Notes: a model not told the origin generated them from the sequence alone. A DNA stretch of 55,258 nt from Saprospiraceae bacterium (GCA_020630775.1 JAHDIN010000023.1:1-55258), one strand, 5' to 3'; shown: positions 43,301-50,804, numbered from the stretch's first letter. A program made the numbers and translations.

Positions 43301-43594
43301 TATGCTGATATCAAATCTATGAGAAGTCAATTGATAAATATCGAAACGTCTTTAAGAGGTAATAAGAGTAAGGGTGAAGTCGGCGAGAAAAATAATCCTA
43401 CCCCATCGAGTGCAGGTGTTATAGGTTGGACGGTTATGGGGAGCACTTATGGGCCAACAGGTAATCATAAAAAAGCGCTGAATCGAGCTATGAATCAGCT
43501 AGAAAGTATAAAAGTAGAGTTAGATGAAGTAACAAACTTGTTGCCTGCGCTTAAGAAGCGTTTGTCTGGTATTGGAGCGCCAGTTATTAGGTAA
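40370..43594 (+). CDS. Exported BNR/VPS10-type beta-propeller protein
   Basis: A 1074-residue protein with signal peptide (1-18), about a dozen Asp-box/BNR blades ('SYDGGGTW', 'STDGGETW', 'SNDGGETW', 'STNRGSSW', 'TEDGGDNW', 'SNDRGKTW', 'TNNGGKHW') forming one or two propellers to about residue 720, then a 350-residue C-terminal region with a beta-sandwich and helices. This matches the Bacteroidota 'glycosyl hydrolase' (sortilin-like) family in length, although glycosidase activity is not evident. It lacks a T9SS domain. Divergent from the S10 peptidase gene; both may be involved in handling peptides. Confidence 0.88.
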   Translation: MRILLLFLSFIWAIPNFGQIDSTFLKSSTFNGLKFRCIGPALTSGRIADIAIHPDNQNVMYVAVGSGNVWKTENAGTTWKPIFDNQSVYSIGCITLDPNNAHTVWLGTGENVGGRHVGFGDGIYVSYDGGGTWKNMGLKSSEHISKIIVHPENSDVIWVASQGPLWSKGGERGLYKSTDGGETWKRTLGNSEWTGVTDVLIDPRNPDVLYAATWDRHRTVAAYMGGGPGSGLHRSNDGGETWEKLSTGLPTSNLGKIGMALNPFNPDQIYAAIELDRKKGGLYMSTNRGSSWTKQSDMVSGGTGPHYYQELYADPHQEGRLYLMNNYVLISDDHGKTYYQMNEKNKHVDSHAIAWRKNDKNYVLFGTDGGLYETFDRTKTWRHVRNLPLTQYYKLAVDDAEPFYNVYGGTQDNGSHKGPSRTIRSSGIMNRDWTIVLGADGHQSATEPGNPNISYGEFQEGFLWRIDHKTREAVYIRPESGEGEPYERFNWDAPILVSQHDPKRLYFASQRVWRSDNRGDDWVAISQDLSKNQNRLALAIMGKQQSWDNPWDVDAMSNYNTITSLAESIEDPNLLYAGTDDGIIQVTEDGGDNWTKIDFSRISGLPQTAFVNDLRGDVHDGNTAYAVLDNHKYGDYRPFVYKSNDRGKTWRSIKGNLPETLLVWRIVQDHVDPNLLFIATEFGIYFTNNGGKHWTQLKGGLPTISFRDITIQRRENDLVAASFGRGFYILDDISALRNVNQDVAKSKGKLFPTRTTHLYKEVEGIYGQGDAEYLAENPPLGAMFTYYLKDDYKGIKEERIKAEKEMKNKDIVFPGWEALDQERNEDKSQIQLVVKNDKGEVIKRIKAKAKKGIHRVNWKLDMASKSVIDINASSRQASWWDTGRGYLATPGTYSVSLVELSNGVETVIDGPQDFDVVPLKEPTLKGASSKDIVDFRKKFEDFQTDLSLTNSQLNDANKLVKAMTKAYGLASQSDGALYADIKSMRSQLINIETSLRGNKSKGEVGEKNNPTPSSAGVIGWTVMGSTYGPTGNHKKALNRAMNQLESIKVELDEVTNLLPALKKRLSGIGAPVIR

Positions 43595-43642
43595 GGTGTA
43601 ATAATTTGAATAAATGAATGATGATTAATCAATGTCAGAGGA

Positions 43643-43673
43643 TTGAATTGTACGGATAAATTACGTACATTTA
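43643..43673 (+). promoter_or_regulatory. Promoter with overlapping palindromic operator for tacA-like gene
   Basis: A -33 TTG (43643-43645) is 20 nt from a -7 TACATTTA (43666-43673), near the Bacteroidota consensus. Between them lies the inverted repeat TGTACG-N9-CGTACA (43649-43669). Transcription would begin shortly before ATG 43688. TACGGA also repeats at 43651 and 43681. This fits autorepression by the ribbon-helix-helix antitoxin. Confidence 0.55.
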
Positions 43674-43687
43674 TTAAAAATACGGAC

Positions 43688-44002
43688 ATGTTAACGATAG
43701 AACAATTGTCAAAAGAAATCAGTCCTGAGTTAGCCGATAAAGAGGCAAGACTTGATTTGCGAATTAATACGGTTTATAAGATGTTTTTAAAGCAAGTTTA
43801 TAAACCTGCAGGCTATAGATCATTAAGTGCCTTTATCTTACAAGCTGCAATTGAAAAAGCAGAATCAATTGTCGAAAAGGAAAAAGTCATATTAGCCACT
43901 GAAAAAGACAAGGAAATTTTCTTTTCGGCACTACTTGAGACAACTGAACCAAACAAGGCTTTGAAAAAAGCTTCTAAGGCTTATAAAAAGGCAATTAAGT
44001 AA
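43688..44002 (+). CDS. TacA-type (DUF1778) antitoxin
   Basis: From ATG 43688 this is 104 residues. The N-terminal strand 'ARLDLRI' and following helices form a ribbon-helix-helix DNA-binding part, with 'YRSLSAFILQAAIEKAESIVE' and 'TEPNKALKKA' typical of DUF1778/TacA antitoxins, in which the C-terminal tail blocks the partner acetyltransferase. The ORF extends to TTG 43643, but that codon lies within the promoter, so ATG 43688 is preferred. It lies 2 nt upstream of the GNAT toxin gene. Confidence 0.85.
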   Translation: MLTIEQLSKEISPELADKEARLDLRINTVYKMFLKQVYKPAGYRSLSAFILQAAIEKAESIVEKEKVILATEKDKEIFFSALLETTEPNKALKKASKAYKKAIK

Positions 44003-44004
44003 TT

Positions 44005-44511
44005 GTGGAATACATAACTATTCCATTTAGTGAAAATTATAATCGAGAGCAATTTGATTGTGGTAAAACAACATTAAATGACTACATCAAATCGCAAGTT
44101 AGCCAAGACGTCAAAAAGAAGTTAGCTGTTTGTTTTGTGTTGCTCGATTCTGAAAATAAAAATATTGTAGGATTTTATACTTTGTCAAATGGAAGTATTC
44201 CTTTTGTAGACGTTCCAGAAAATCTTAGGAAAAAATATCCAAAATCGTATGACTATATACCTGTCACTTTACTTGGGAGACTAGCATTGGATGTAAGTGA
44301 AAAAGGGAAAGGTATGGGAGGTCAAGTTTTAATAGATGCTTTAAAGCGAAGTTTAAAAGTATCAGAAGTACATTTAGGTTCAGTCGCAGTTATTGTAGAT
44401 CCGTTAGACGCTGAAGCTGAAAGTTATTACAATCATTTTGGATTCATAAAATTGCCCGATAGTGGTAAAATGTTTTTAGATATGAAAACCATAAAGAAGT
44501 TAAATTTATAA
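44005..44511 (+). CDS. TacT-type GNAT acetyltransferase toxin
   Basis: A 168-residue GNAT protein starting at GTG. Features of the TacT/AtaT/KacT group are present: 'FDCGKTTLNDYIKSQVSQD' (18-36), the acetyl-CoA loop 'VSEKGKGMGGQVLIDAL' (97-112), and 'ESYYNHFGF' (139-147) with Tyr142 as the expected catalytic residue. Known relatives acetylate aminoacyl-tRNA and stop translation. The conserved elements suggest an active toxin neutralised by the upstream antitoxin. Confidence 0.88.
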   Translation: MEYITIPFSENYNREQFDCGKTTLNDYIKSQVSQDVKKKLAVCFVLLDSENKNIVGFYTLSNGSIPFVDVPENLRKKYPKSYDYIPVTLLGRLALDVSEKGKGMGGQVLIDALKRSLKVSEVHLGSVAVIVDPLDAEAESYYNHFGFIKLPDSGKMFLDMKTIKKLNL

Positions 44512-44594
44512 GCATTTTCGCTCATGAATTAATAAAAAAAATATAAATAGTAAGATTTTAAATTAATTGAATATTATTTAACAAATCATTGTCA

Positions 44595-45605
44595 ATGAAA
44601 ATTAGAATATTTTTCTTCCTACTACTTTTTAGTCATGTATCATATACGCAAAGCGCATCTCTACAAAGCGTTATAGCCGAAATTGATTTTCAACAAGATA
44701 CCTTAAAGGCTGTTTTCGATTGGGTGACCGATAATATTCGCTATGATGTACAAAAGCTGAAGATAATTAAAGAGCGCGGAAAGAAGCGAAAAGACGCTCG
44801 CTTCAAGAGTAAGGAGGAATATGATGCCTTTCTACTTGAAAATGTGATTAAGACTAAAAAAGGTGTTTGTGAAGACTATAGCCTATTGTTTAATGCCATA
44901 GTAAAAAATTTAGGCTATGCATCCTATATCGTGGAAGGGTATACTAAAGACAGTAATGGAAGGATCAATAAAAGTGTTGGTCATGTATGGAATGCAGTAT
45001 TGGTAAATGGCGAATGGAAGTTATATGATGCCACTTGGGGAGCAGGCTATGTAAGAGATGGCAAAAAGTTTCTTAAAAATTATAATGTTGAATGGTTTGA
45101 TGTTGATCCCAATCAAATGCTAAAAGATCATATGCCATTTGATCCTATGTGGCAATTAAGCACTTCACCTGTAAGTTATGCTGATTTTGAGAGCAATACC
45201 AAGGCCAATGTAGTTATGAACAATTTTGATTTCAATCAAGCAATTTCTAAATTCTTGTCAAGTGATAAAATTACTCAGGTAAAAGGTCAATTAGAGAGAT
45301 CTGAAAAGAGTGGAGAAGGTATTCGATTATTGAAAAAGTGGCGAGAATATTTGGGGCAGTATTTGCAAGCCGAAAAAATGGTCAGTAAAAAAGGAGATTT
45401 TGATGCGGCCAATAACGACTATAATCAGGCTGTAACAGAATTCAATCAATATATAGACGCAAAGAATAAAAGATTTAAAGGAGAAAAATATAGTCAAGAA
45501 AAAGCTAAGGAAAAATTGATGCAAGCCAAGTCCAATGTCTTATCAAGTATAGAAGGTTTAAATAGTATCGATAATGTCAAAAAAAAGTCAGAAAAGCACA
45601 ATTAA
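44595..45605 (+). CDS. Exported transglutaminase-like protein
   Basis: From ATG 44595 this is 336 residues: signal peptide 'MKIRIFFFLLLFSHVSYTQS', a transglutaminase-like core with Cys92 ('GVCEDYSLLFNAI'), His130 ('GHVWNAVLV') and Asp145 ('LYDATWGAG'), then a coiled-coil C-terminal third (about 200-330). The complete Cys-His-Asp triad suggests peptidase or cross-linking activity in the periplasm. It lies between two toxin-antitoxin modules and is not obviously part of either. Confidence 0.85.
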   Translation: MKIRIFFFLLLFSHVSYTQSASLQSVIAEIDFQQDTLKAVFDWVTDNIRYDVQKLKIIKERGKKRKDARFKSKEEYDAFLLENVIKTKKGVCEDYSLLFNAIVKNLGYASYIVEGYTKDSNGRINKSVGHVWNAVLVNGEWKLYDATWGAGYVRDGKKFLKNYNVEWFDVDPNQMLKDHMPFDPMWQLSTSPVSYADFESNTKANVVMNNFDFNQAISKFLSSDKITQVKGQLERSEKSGEGIRLLKKWREYLGQYLQAEKMVSKKGDFDAANNDYNQAVTEFNQYIDAKNKRFKGEKYSQEKAKEKLMQAKSNVLSSIEGLNSIDNVKKKSEKHN

Positions 45606-45678
45606 AAAGCTTTTAAGATTTAATAAGGAGCTAAAGGCAGCTATTGATAAGGAGATAGAGTATATGGAAGGTTTGTGA
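45574..45678 (+). CDS. Possible 34-residue basic peptide
   Basis: An ATG ORF overlapping the transglutaminase gene end by 32 nt, encoding a Lys/Glu-rich helical peptide ('MSKKKSQKSTIKKLLRFNKE'). It stops 72 nt before the second TA promoter. The overlapping start is of the kind seen in coupled genes, but no homologue is recognised. Confidence 0.2.
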   Translation: MSKKSQKSTIKKLLRFNKELKAAIDKEIEYMEGL

Positions 45679-45742
45679 TTTTATTGTTACTGAATTGAAT
45701 TTGCCGGCTTTAAATTACTATGTGACTAAAACTAACAGTTGT

Positions 45743-45780
45743 TTTGATATTTGTGTCAAATATAGATACATTTATATTTG
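45743..45780 (+). promoter_or_regulatory. Promoter with inverted-repeat operator for GNAT-Xre module
   Basis: Two overlapping promoter matches: TTTG (45743-45746)-N20-TACATTTA (45767-45774), and TTTG (45750-45753)-N19-TATATTTG (45773-45780), the latter an exact Bacteroidota consensus. The half-site ATATTTG occurs at 45747-45753 and 45774-45780, and its inverse CAAATAT at 45757-45763, so a perfect 7-bp inverted repeat with 3-nt spacer covers the -33 region and a third half-site covers -7. This suits repression by the HTH antitoxin. Confidence 0.6.
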
Positions 45781-46269
45781 GAAGTAAGAATAAAAAATAG
45801 GCGAAGTACTGAATTTGTAGCTTTTATCAAAAAATCTACTAAGCAGAACTTAATTGATCTAGGGAATGGATGGAAATTTGATTGGTATCGTCTTTTCAAT
45901 GTTTCTTCTTTGTTTTTTATGTTAGAATATGATCAAAAAATTCAAGGGATAATAAAACTTGAAGAGGAGAACGCATCTTATTATGTTTTAAAAAATATTG
46001 AAGTTGCTCCCTGGAATTTTGGGTCTAATGGAAAGTTTAAGAACATCGCTGAAATATTGATATCCTATGCATGTTTAAAATCGTTTGAACTAAATAAGGG
46101 TAGTTATAAAGGATTTCTTGTTTTTACTAGTAAAGGAAACCTAATTGAGTATTATCAAAAGAAATATAATGCTGAATTAATATTTCGCGAAAGAATGATT
46201 ATTAATTCAGATGTAGCTAAGCAATTAATTTTATCGAACTTAGGAATAGATTTAGAGAATGAAAAATAA
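45778..46269 (+). CDS. GNAT-fold protein, probable toxin of a GNAT-Xre module
   Basis: A 163-residue protein starting at TTG 45778. It has the outline of a GNAT fold: 'FFMLEYDQKIQGIIKLE' (46-62, strands), 'NIEVAPWNFGSNGKFKNIAEILISYACLKS' region (73-102, strand, modified acetyl-CoA loop, helix), 'GFLVFTSKG' (112-120) and 'LIEYYQKKYNAELI' (122-135). The acetyl-CoA loop is degenerate (NFGSNGKF instead of Q/R-x-x-G-x-G/A). The start lies inside the predicted promoter, so the mRNA may be leaderless or initiation may use a non-standard codon; no later start preserves the domain. It overlaps the HTH gene by 11 nt. Confidence 0.65.
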   Translation: MEVRIKNRRSTEFVAFIKKSTKQNLIDLGNGWKFDWYRLFNVSSLFFMLEYDQKIQGIIKLEEENASYYVLKNIEVAPWNFGSNGKFKNIAEILISYACLKSFELNKGSYKGFLVFTSKGNLIEYYQKKYNAELIFRERMIINSDVAKQLILSNLGIDLENEK

Positions 46270-46732
46270 ATATTTTGATCATCTATTAGGTTCTCAAAAT
46301 GATGAATCAACAGATCAAGAAAAAAGATTAACGAAAAATATTCTTGATGCCTACATAAATGAATTGCCCAAAAAGCAAATTGAGGAAAATCAAAGGATAG
46401 GTGTCAAATTGCAAATGAAATCTTACATTAATGATGATTCGAAACAAACCATTGAAGCAGGTGAATTTTTAAATAAACTGCTTCTAATTTATAATATTAA
46501 TAAGTCTAAGTTTGCTGAACTTATTGGCCTTGAAAATGGTAACCTTCATGCTTTGCTTAAAGGCAGGAGAAAATTCAATAGTAAAATTGCAACTCTTGTA
46601 GGTGAGTCATTTAATATTAATCCTGAGCTTTGGATGTTTATTCAGGCGAAGAATGAACTCAAAAAATTTAATTCAAATTACAAAAGAAGAAAAACAAAAA
46701 TCAAGTTAGGCGATTTAATTCATAGAAGGTAA
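46259..46732 (+). CDS. Xre/HigA-type HTH protein, probable antitoxin
   Basis: A 157-residue protein with a helix-turn-helix at about 68-125 ('GEFLNKLLLIYNINKSKFAELIGLENGNLHALLKGRRKF') of the HigA/Xre kind, a 65-residue acidic N-terminal helical extension, and a basic C-terminal tail ending 'KLGDLIHRR'. Toxin-first order with 11-nt overlap resembles higBA-type operons. The long N-terminal extension may wrap the toxin. Autoregulation via the ATATTTG operator is expected. Confidence 0.8.
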   Translation: MKNKYFDHLLGSQNDESTDQEKRLTKNILDAYINELPKKQIEENQRIGVKLQMKSYINDDSKQTIEAGEFLNKLLLIYNINKSKFAELIGLENGNLHALLKGRRKFNSKIATLVGESFNINPELWMFIQAKNELKKFNSNYKRRKTKIKLGDLIHRR

Positions 46733-46770
46733 TTGCCCCAATGGACCTGCAAAATTACCAATACATTTTA

Positions 46771-46791
46771 CAGCCAACAGCCAACAGCCAA
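46771..46791. repeat. Heptamer CAGCCAA x3
   Basis: Three exact tandem copies of CAGCCAA between the convergent HTH and hydrolase genes. One of several short word repeats at convergent gene ends in this window. Confidence 0.6.
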
Positions 46792-46792
46792 C

Positions 46793-47629
46793 CTAATCCA
46801 TCCGCTCAGCCATCCAAGCGTACATGTCCTCCATGACTTTTTCCTTGCCCAAATCTTTTGTGATTTCATGCTTGTAATCTTGTAGAGGTACAAACTGTTT
46901 ATCTTGATGGGGGCTCTTTTCAAATAAAATTTTACTTGAATTTATCTCTGCTAACTGATCATCCGTTCCATGCATAATGAGAAAAGGATAATCGAATTTT
47001 TCAAAACGTGTATGAATGATCTGCCCCTGACGAATCATTTGCCAACCCGTAGAAGCATAAAGCGATCCTGTATAAACAAGATCATCATTGATGTATTTTT
47101 TGACAACAGCAGGGTCTCTGGATATGCTATTCGGTCTAATCCCGATAGTTTTTAAAGTAGGCATTACTGAAGAAATAACCTTTGCAAACTTTTGAAGAAT
47201 AGGTGCAGTTTCATTCTTTTGTTTAAAGAAAGGGCCAGATAAAACAACGCCTTTAAAATGAGGGTGTACAAATTTTTTCTCGGTAAGGAATGAGCAGCTA
47301 ACAAGTGCACCCATGCTATGTGCAAATATGAAAAAAGGATGATCTATTTTTTCAATACTTGATTTTAGAAAGATTTCATAATCCCTTACATAAGCATCAA
47401 AGTCTTTAATGTAGGATCTTCTTTTACCACCTGACTCACCATGCGTGCGCTGATCAAATGCTAAATAATTAAATCCTTTTGAATTAAAGTATTCAGCTTC
47501 TTCTTTCCATCTACCAGCGTATTCAAATAAACCATGGCAAAAAATCATGGTAGCCTTAGCTTGGGGAATCATCCATGATCGCGTTCTTAACTTAAGGCCG
47601 TCGTGTCCTTTTATAAAATCTAATTCCAT
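46793..47629 (-). CDS. Alpha/beta hydrolase, monoacylglycerol lipase-like
   Basis: A 278-residue cytoplasmic hydrolase with oxyanion region 'IFCHGLFEYAGRW', nucleophile elbow 'FAHSMGALVS', Asp in 'LIMHGTDDQLAE' and His in 'DYKHEI', giving a full Ser-Asp-His triad. 'AFDQRTHGESGG' is typical of the lysophospholipase/monoacylglycerol lipase (Hydrolase_4) group. Last gene of the minus-strand operon starting at 51320, 1 nt after the SIS gene. Confidence 0.9.
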   Translation of the reverse strand: MELDFIKGHDGLKLRTRSWMIPQAKATMIFCHGLFEYAGRWKEEAEYFNSKGFNYLAFDQRTHGESGGKRRSYIKDFDAYVRDYEIFLKSSIEKIDHPFFIFAHSMGALVSCSFLTEKKFVHPHFKGVVLSGPFFKQKNETAPILQKFAKVISSVMPTLKTIGIRPNSISRDPAVVKKYINDDLVYTGSLYASTGWQMIRQGQIIHTRFEKFDYPFLIMHGTDDQLAEINSSKILFEKSPHQDKQFVPLQDYKHEITKDLGKEKVMEDMYAWMAERMD

Positions 47630-47630
47630 A

Positions 47631-48200
47631 TTAACTAAATAAATTTGATTCTACCTTTTCGCAGATTATATGGCCTAATAGCATGTAGGCTTCTTGAATT
47701 CGCTCAGTAATGGTAGAAGGAATTTTTATATGAATATCACTATTATTTGATCGACCGTCAGTTCCTGTTATTAGCAATACTTTCAATCCTTTTGACTTAG
47801 CCGTTTCTATAGCTGCTAAAACATTTTGTGAACGACCACTTGTTGTCAAAGCAATGAGAATATCGTCTTGATGGCCTTTCGCTTCCACAATTCTAGAAAA
47901 TATGGATTCATAGTTGTAGTCATTAGCAATGGCTGTCAAGGCCGCAGTGTTTACATGTAATGCTTCAGCATTAAGTGGCGGTCGATCAATTTTTAGCTTA
48001 CCACTAAGTTCTGCAGCCAAGTGCTCGGCATCGCTTGCTGAGCCCCCATTACCACAGATTAACACCTTTTTATTTTGCTTAAATGCTTGAGTAATTAATG
48101 TAATTGATTCTTGAACTAAAGAAAGCAGGGTAGGGTCATCAAGAATCTTATTAATACAACGTTGATGATCAGAAATAATCGACTTGAGGTCTTGAATCAT
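47631..48200 (-). CDS. SIS-domain sugar isomerase, GmhA-like
   Basis: A 189-residue phosphosugar isomerase with the GmhA signature 'CGNGGSASDAEHLAAELSGK', 'ALTTSGRSQNVLAAI' and 'HIICEKVE'. GmhA makes D-glycero-heptose 7-phosphate from sedoheptulose 7-phosphate for LPS or glycoprotein sugars. Being inside a glycosyltransferase operon supports a glycan role. It overlaps the GT4 gene by 4 nt. Confidence 0.88.
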   Translation of the reverse strand: MIQDLKSIISDHQRCINKILDDPTLLSLVQESITLITQAFKQNKKVLICGNGGSASDAEHLAAELSGKLKIDRPPLNAEALHVNTAALTAIANDYNYESIFSRIVEAKGHQDDILIALTTSGRSQNVLAAIETAKSKGLKVLLITGTDGRSNNSDIHIKIPSTITERIQEAYMLLGHIICEKVESNLFS

Positions 48201-49321
48201 AAATTTAATTCTGATACAAAGGTATCAAAAAATGATTGCCATGATAGTTCTTGCTTGATGATAGAAAAGTCTTTGTTCAGTTTGGCTGATCCTTGAAAAT
48301 ATAAATTGATTTTATTAGCGATATCATCTGGCGTTGAATCACAAACAATCCCAATTTTATGTTTATTTATTATTTCAGATAAAGCCCCCACATTAGTTAC
48401 GACAATATTTTTTTCAAAATGTATTGCAATAGGAACCACCCCAGATTGAGTGGCAGTTTTATATGGTAGCACGACTAAGTCAGAAGCACAGAAGTAATCG
48501 GGTACCATCTCATTAGGAACATATTGATTTACCTTGATGACTTTATCTTTGATATCTAATTCCTCAATCAGTTTTGTATACTTTTTCTCGTCCTCATAAA
48601 ATTCTCCTACAATTAAAAGTTTTACAGTTTTGTCTTCAATTAACGGCAAAGCCTTTATTAAATTATCTAGTCCTTTGTAGCTCCGAACTAAGCCGAAGAA
48701 AAGTAGATACTTAGAATCATTGTCTAGCGCCAAATTCTTTCTGGCTTCATTTTTATTTACACTTTCACCATAATGGTCATAGATAGGGTGGAAGAGTTTT
48801 TGAACAGTTTTGTCAGGATTGCTTTCTAAAATTTCAGAGGCAACATTTTTAGATAAACAAACAAGTGCGTCTGTCCTATTGACGATAAATTTATTAAGTT
48901 GTTTATCACCGATTCGGCTTTCATGGGGTTTGAAATTATGGACGACTGTAACGGTCTTAATGTCAGGTAAAGATTTTTTGACACTTCTAAGTATTGTACC
49001 AAATGCCGGCGCCATAAAAGGCATCCAATATTGAGTCACTAATAAATCTGGCTTTTCCTCTGCAATTTGCTTAGATATCTTTAACCAATTGATGGGGTTC
49101 GTGCTATAGATACCTCTTTGAATTGTCAAATTTGGAGGAGCATCTTCTGTTGTTAATTGTGTTTTTCCCGGAAATAGAAAGTTTGGATATTGTTGGGTGA
49201 AAGTAATTATTTTACATTCCCAGCCATTAGCTTGGAAAATGGAAGCAAGGTTTTCATTAAAAGCTGCTATACCACCACGATAAGGATAAGCGGGTCCTAT
49301 AAAGATGACTTTCTTAGACAT
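48197..49321 (-). CDS. Glycosyltransferase family 4
   Basis: A 374-residue GT-B enzyme with the N-terminal 'IGPAYPYRGGIAAFNENLA' and C-terminal nucleotide-sugar domain 'LLFFGLVRSYKGLDNLIKAL', 'YVPNEMVPDYFCASDLVVLPY' and 'TQSGVVPIAIHF'. It retains a sugar donor by the EX7E-like region in 'SDLVVLPYKTATQSG'. Donor and acceptor unknown. It overlaps the upstream GT2 gene stop by one base. Confidence 0.9.
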   Translation of the reverse strand: MSKKVIFIGPAYPYRGGIAAFNENLASIFQANGWECKIITFTQQYPNFLFPGKTQLTTEDAPPNLTIQRGIYSTNPINWLKISKQIAEEKPDLLVTQYWMPFMAPAFGTILRSVKKSLPDIKTVTVVHNFKPHESRIGDKQLNKFIVNRTDALVCLSKNVASEILESNPDKTVQKLFHPIYDHYGESVNKNEARKNLALDNDSKYLLFFGLVRSYKGLDNLIKALPLIEDKTVKLLIVGEFYEDEKKYTKLIEELDIKDKVIKVNQYVPNEMVPDYFCASDLVVLPYKTATQSGVVPIAIHFEKNIVVTNVGALSEIINKHKIGIVCDSTPDDIANKINLYFQGSAKLNKDFSIIKQELSWQSFFDTFVSELNL

Positions 49322-50253
49322 CAGATTTTTTGTTCGATCGAATAATCGTTTCTGTTAGGGTTATTTCGAGAAATTAATTCTGCAAGAAATCCTGCAATAA
49401 ATAATTGGATACCTACGATGATCAAGAGCATCCCCAAAAAGAATAAAGGTCTATCGGCAATGCCGATGGCCTTAAAAATTAACTTTGATACAGTTAAATA
49501 TACCAGTAAAGCAAAACCGATGAATGTCATGATGGTGCCCCAAGTTCCAAAGAAATGCATCGGTCTTTTTCCAAATCTTCCAATAAAACTAATCGACAAT
49601 AAATCAAGAAATCCGCGCATGACACGTTCTAGTCCGAACTTGGAGTAGCCATGTTTACGTGCATAATGTTTAACAACCTTTTCTCCAATTTTCGTAAAAC
49701 CAGCGGTCTTAGCAATGACAGGGATGTAACGGTGCATCTCTCCATAAACTTCGATGCTTTTTACCAACTCACCTTTGTATGCTTTAAGGCCACAATTAAA
49801 ATCATTAAGTTGAATGCCACTGAGCCAACGCGTCGTTCTATTAAAGAATTTTGAAGGTATCGTCTTAGAAATAGGATCATGCCTTTCTTTTTTCCATCCC
49901 GAGACCAGATCAAAATTATCCTCTTTGATCATTTTATAAAGACCCGGAATTTCGTCTGGCGAATCTTGAAGATCTGCATCCATCGTAATAACGACATCCC
50001 CAGTGACATTTTCGAAAGCTGTGTGAAGGGCCGCGGACTTGCCATAATTTCTTCTAAACTTAATACCTCTTACAGCACTGTTTTCCTTTTGCAGGTCATT
50101 AATTATAGACCAAGATTTATCCGTACTTCCATCATCTATAAAAAGTATTTCATAGGAAATGAACATCCCGTTGCAAACACGAGATATCCATTCTGTTAGT
50201 TCTTTTAAAGATTCTTCCTCATTGAGCAGAGGAATGACTAATGATAAATCCAT
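49321..50253 (-). CDS. Glycosyltransferase family 2, polyprenol-phosphate type
   Basis: A 310-residue GT-A enzyme with 'VIPLLNEEESL', 'FIDDGSTDKSW', the metal-binding 'MDADLQDSPDEI', 'SGWKKERHDP' and 'FNCGLKAYKGE', followed by two membrane helices at about 235-300. This layout matches ArnC/GtrB/DPM1-like enzymes that load a sugar onto undecaprenyl phosphate. It lies between the DUF4199 genes (18 nt) and the GT4 gene. Confidence 0.92.
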   Translation of the reverse strand: MDLSLVIPLLNEEESLKELTEWISRVCNGMFISYEILFIDDGSTDKSWSIINDLQKENSAVRGIKFRRNYGKSAALHTAFENVTGDVVITMDADLQDSPDEIPGLYKMIKEDNFDLVSGWKKERHDPISKTIPSKFFNRTTRWLSGIQLNDFNCGLKAYKGELVKSIEVYGEMHRYIPVIAKTAGFTKIGEKVVKHYARKHGYSKFGLERVMRGFLDLLSISFIGRFGKRPMHFFGTWGTIMTFIGFALLVYLTVSKLIFKAIGIADRPLFFLGMLLIIVGIQLFIAGFLAELISRNNPNRNDYSIEQKI

Positions 50254-50271
50254 TCGGTTTTATGTTAGGAC

Positions 50272-50793
50272 TTAAAGTGTTTCATTCGAAGCGCCGTAAG
50301 GCCTTTCATTTTTCATAATAGCACCAATTGCCAATCCTGCAATTAATCCTAAGCATACTTTCATAAATGAATATAAGAGTATAAGCGTTACAGGTGATGT
50401 TAGAATTTTGATGATAGTGTCCACTAAAGCTTCTTGATCTTCCGATGCATCTCCTGCACCAGCCATAGCACCTTCACGTAGAGCATCCATGGCACTTGGA
50501 TCAATGTATGTCATAAAAATGTACGCATAAATACCGCTTATCAAACCACCTACAAGTCCAATTAAAACAGACTGTCCGAGACCTTGTCCAAAACTAAGGT
50601 AGCCATCATTAGCGCTTTTAAAGGCTTTTACACCCATCACCATAGCACCTATCGAAATAACGTAATTAAGGATGAAGGCGATAATGGCTCCAGCAGTACT
50701 GCCAGGTCCAGCAAGGCCTGCAACGTAAAGAATTAGGTTCATAACGATGAGCGCTACGCCCATAATTGCTCCCCATTTTATTGCATTGTTCAT
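50272..50793 (-). CDS. DUF4199 membrane protein
   Basis: A 173-residue protein with four membrane helices and the DUF4199 features 'GVKAFKSANDGYLSFGQGL' and 'GLVGGLISGIYAYIFMTYIDP'. Function unknown. Commonly placed beside GT2 genes in Bacteroidota, as here. Paralogue of the next gene upstream. Confidence 0.88.
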   Translation of the reverse strand: MNNAIKWGAIMGVALIVMNLILYVAGLAGPGSTAGAIIAFILNYVISIGAMVMGVKAFKSANDGYLSFGQGLGQSVLIGLVGGLISGIYAYIFMTYIDPSAMDALREGAMAGAGDASEDQEALVDTIIKILTSPVTLILLYSFMKVCLGLIAGLAIGAIMKNERPYGASNETL

Positions 50794-50804
50794 GTTTTGT
50801 TTAT

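Noticed and set aside
43643-43687. TTG start giving a 119-residue antitoxin
   Set aside because: The codon is the -33 element of a good promoter and the added residues do not match TacA antitoxins; ATG 43688 fits better.
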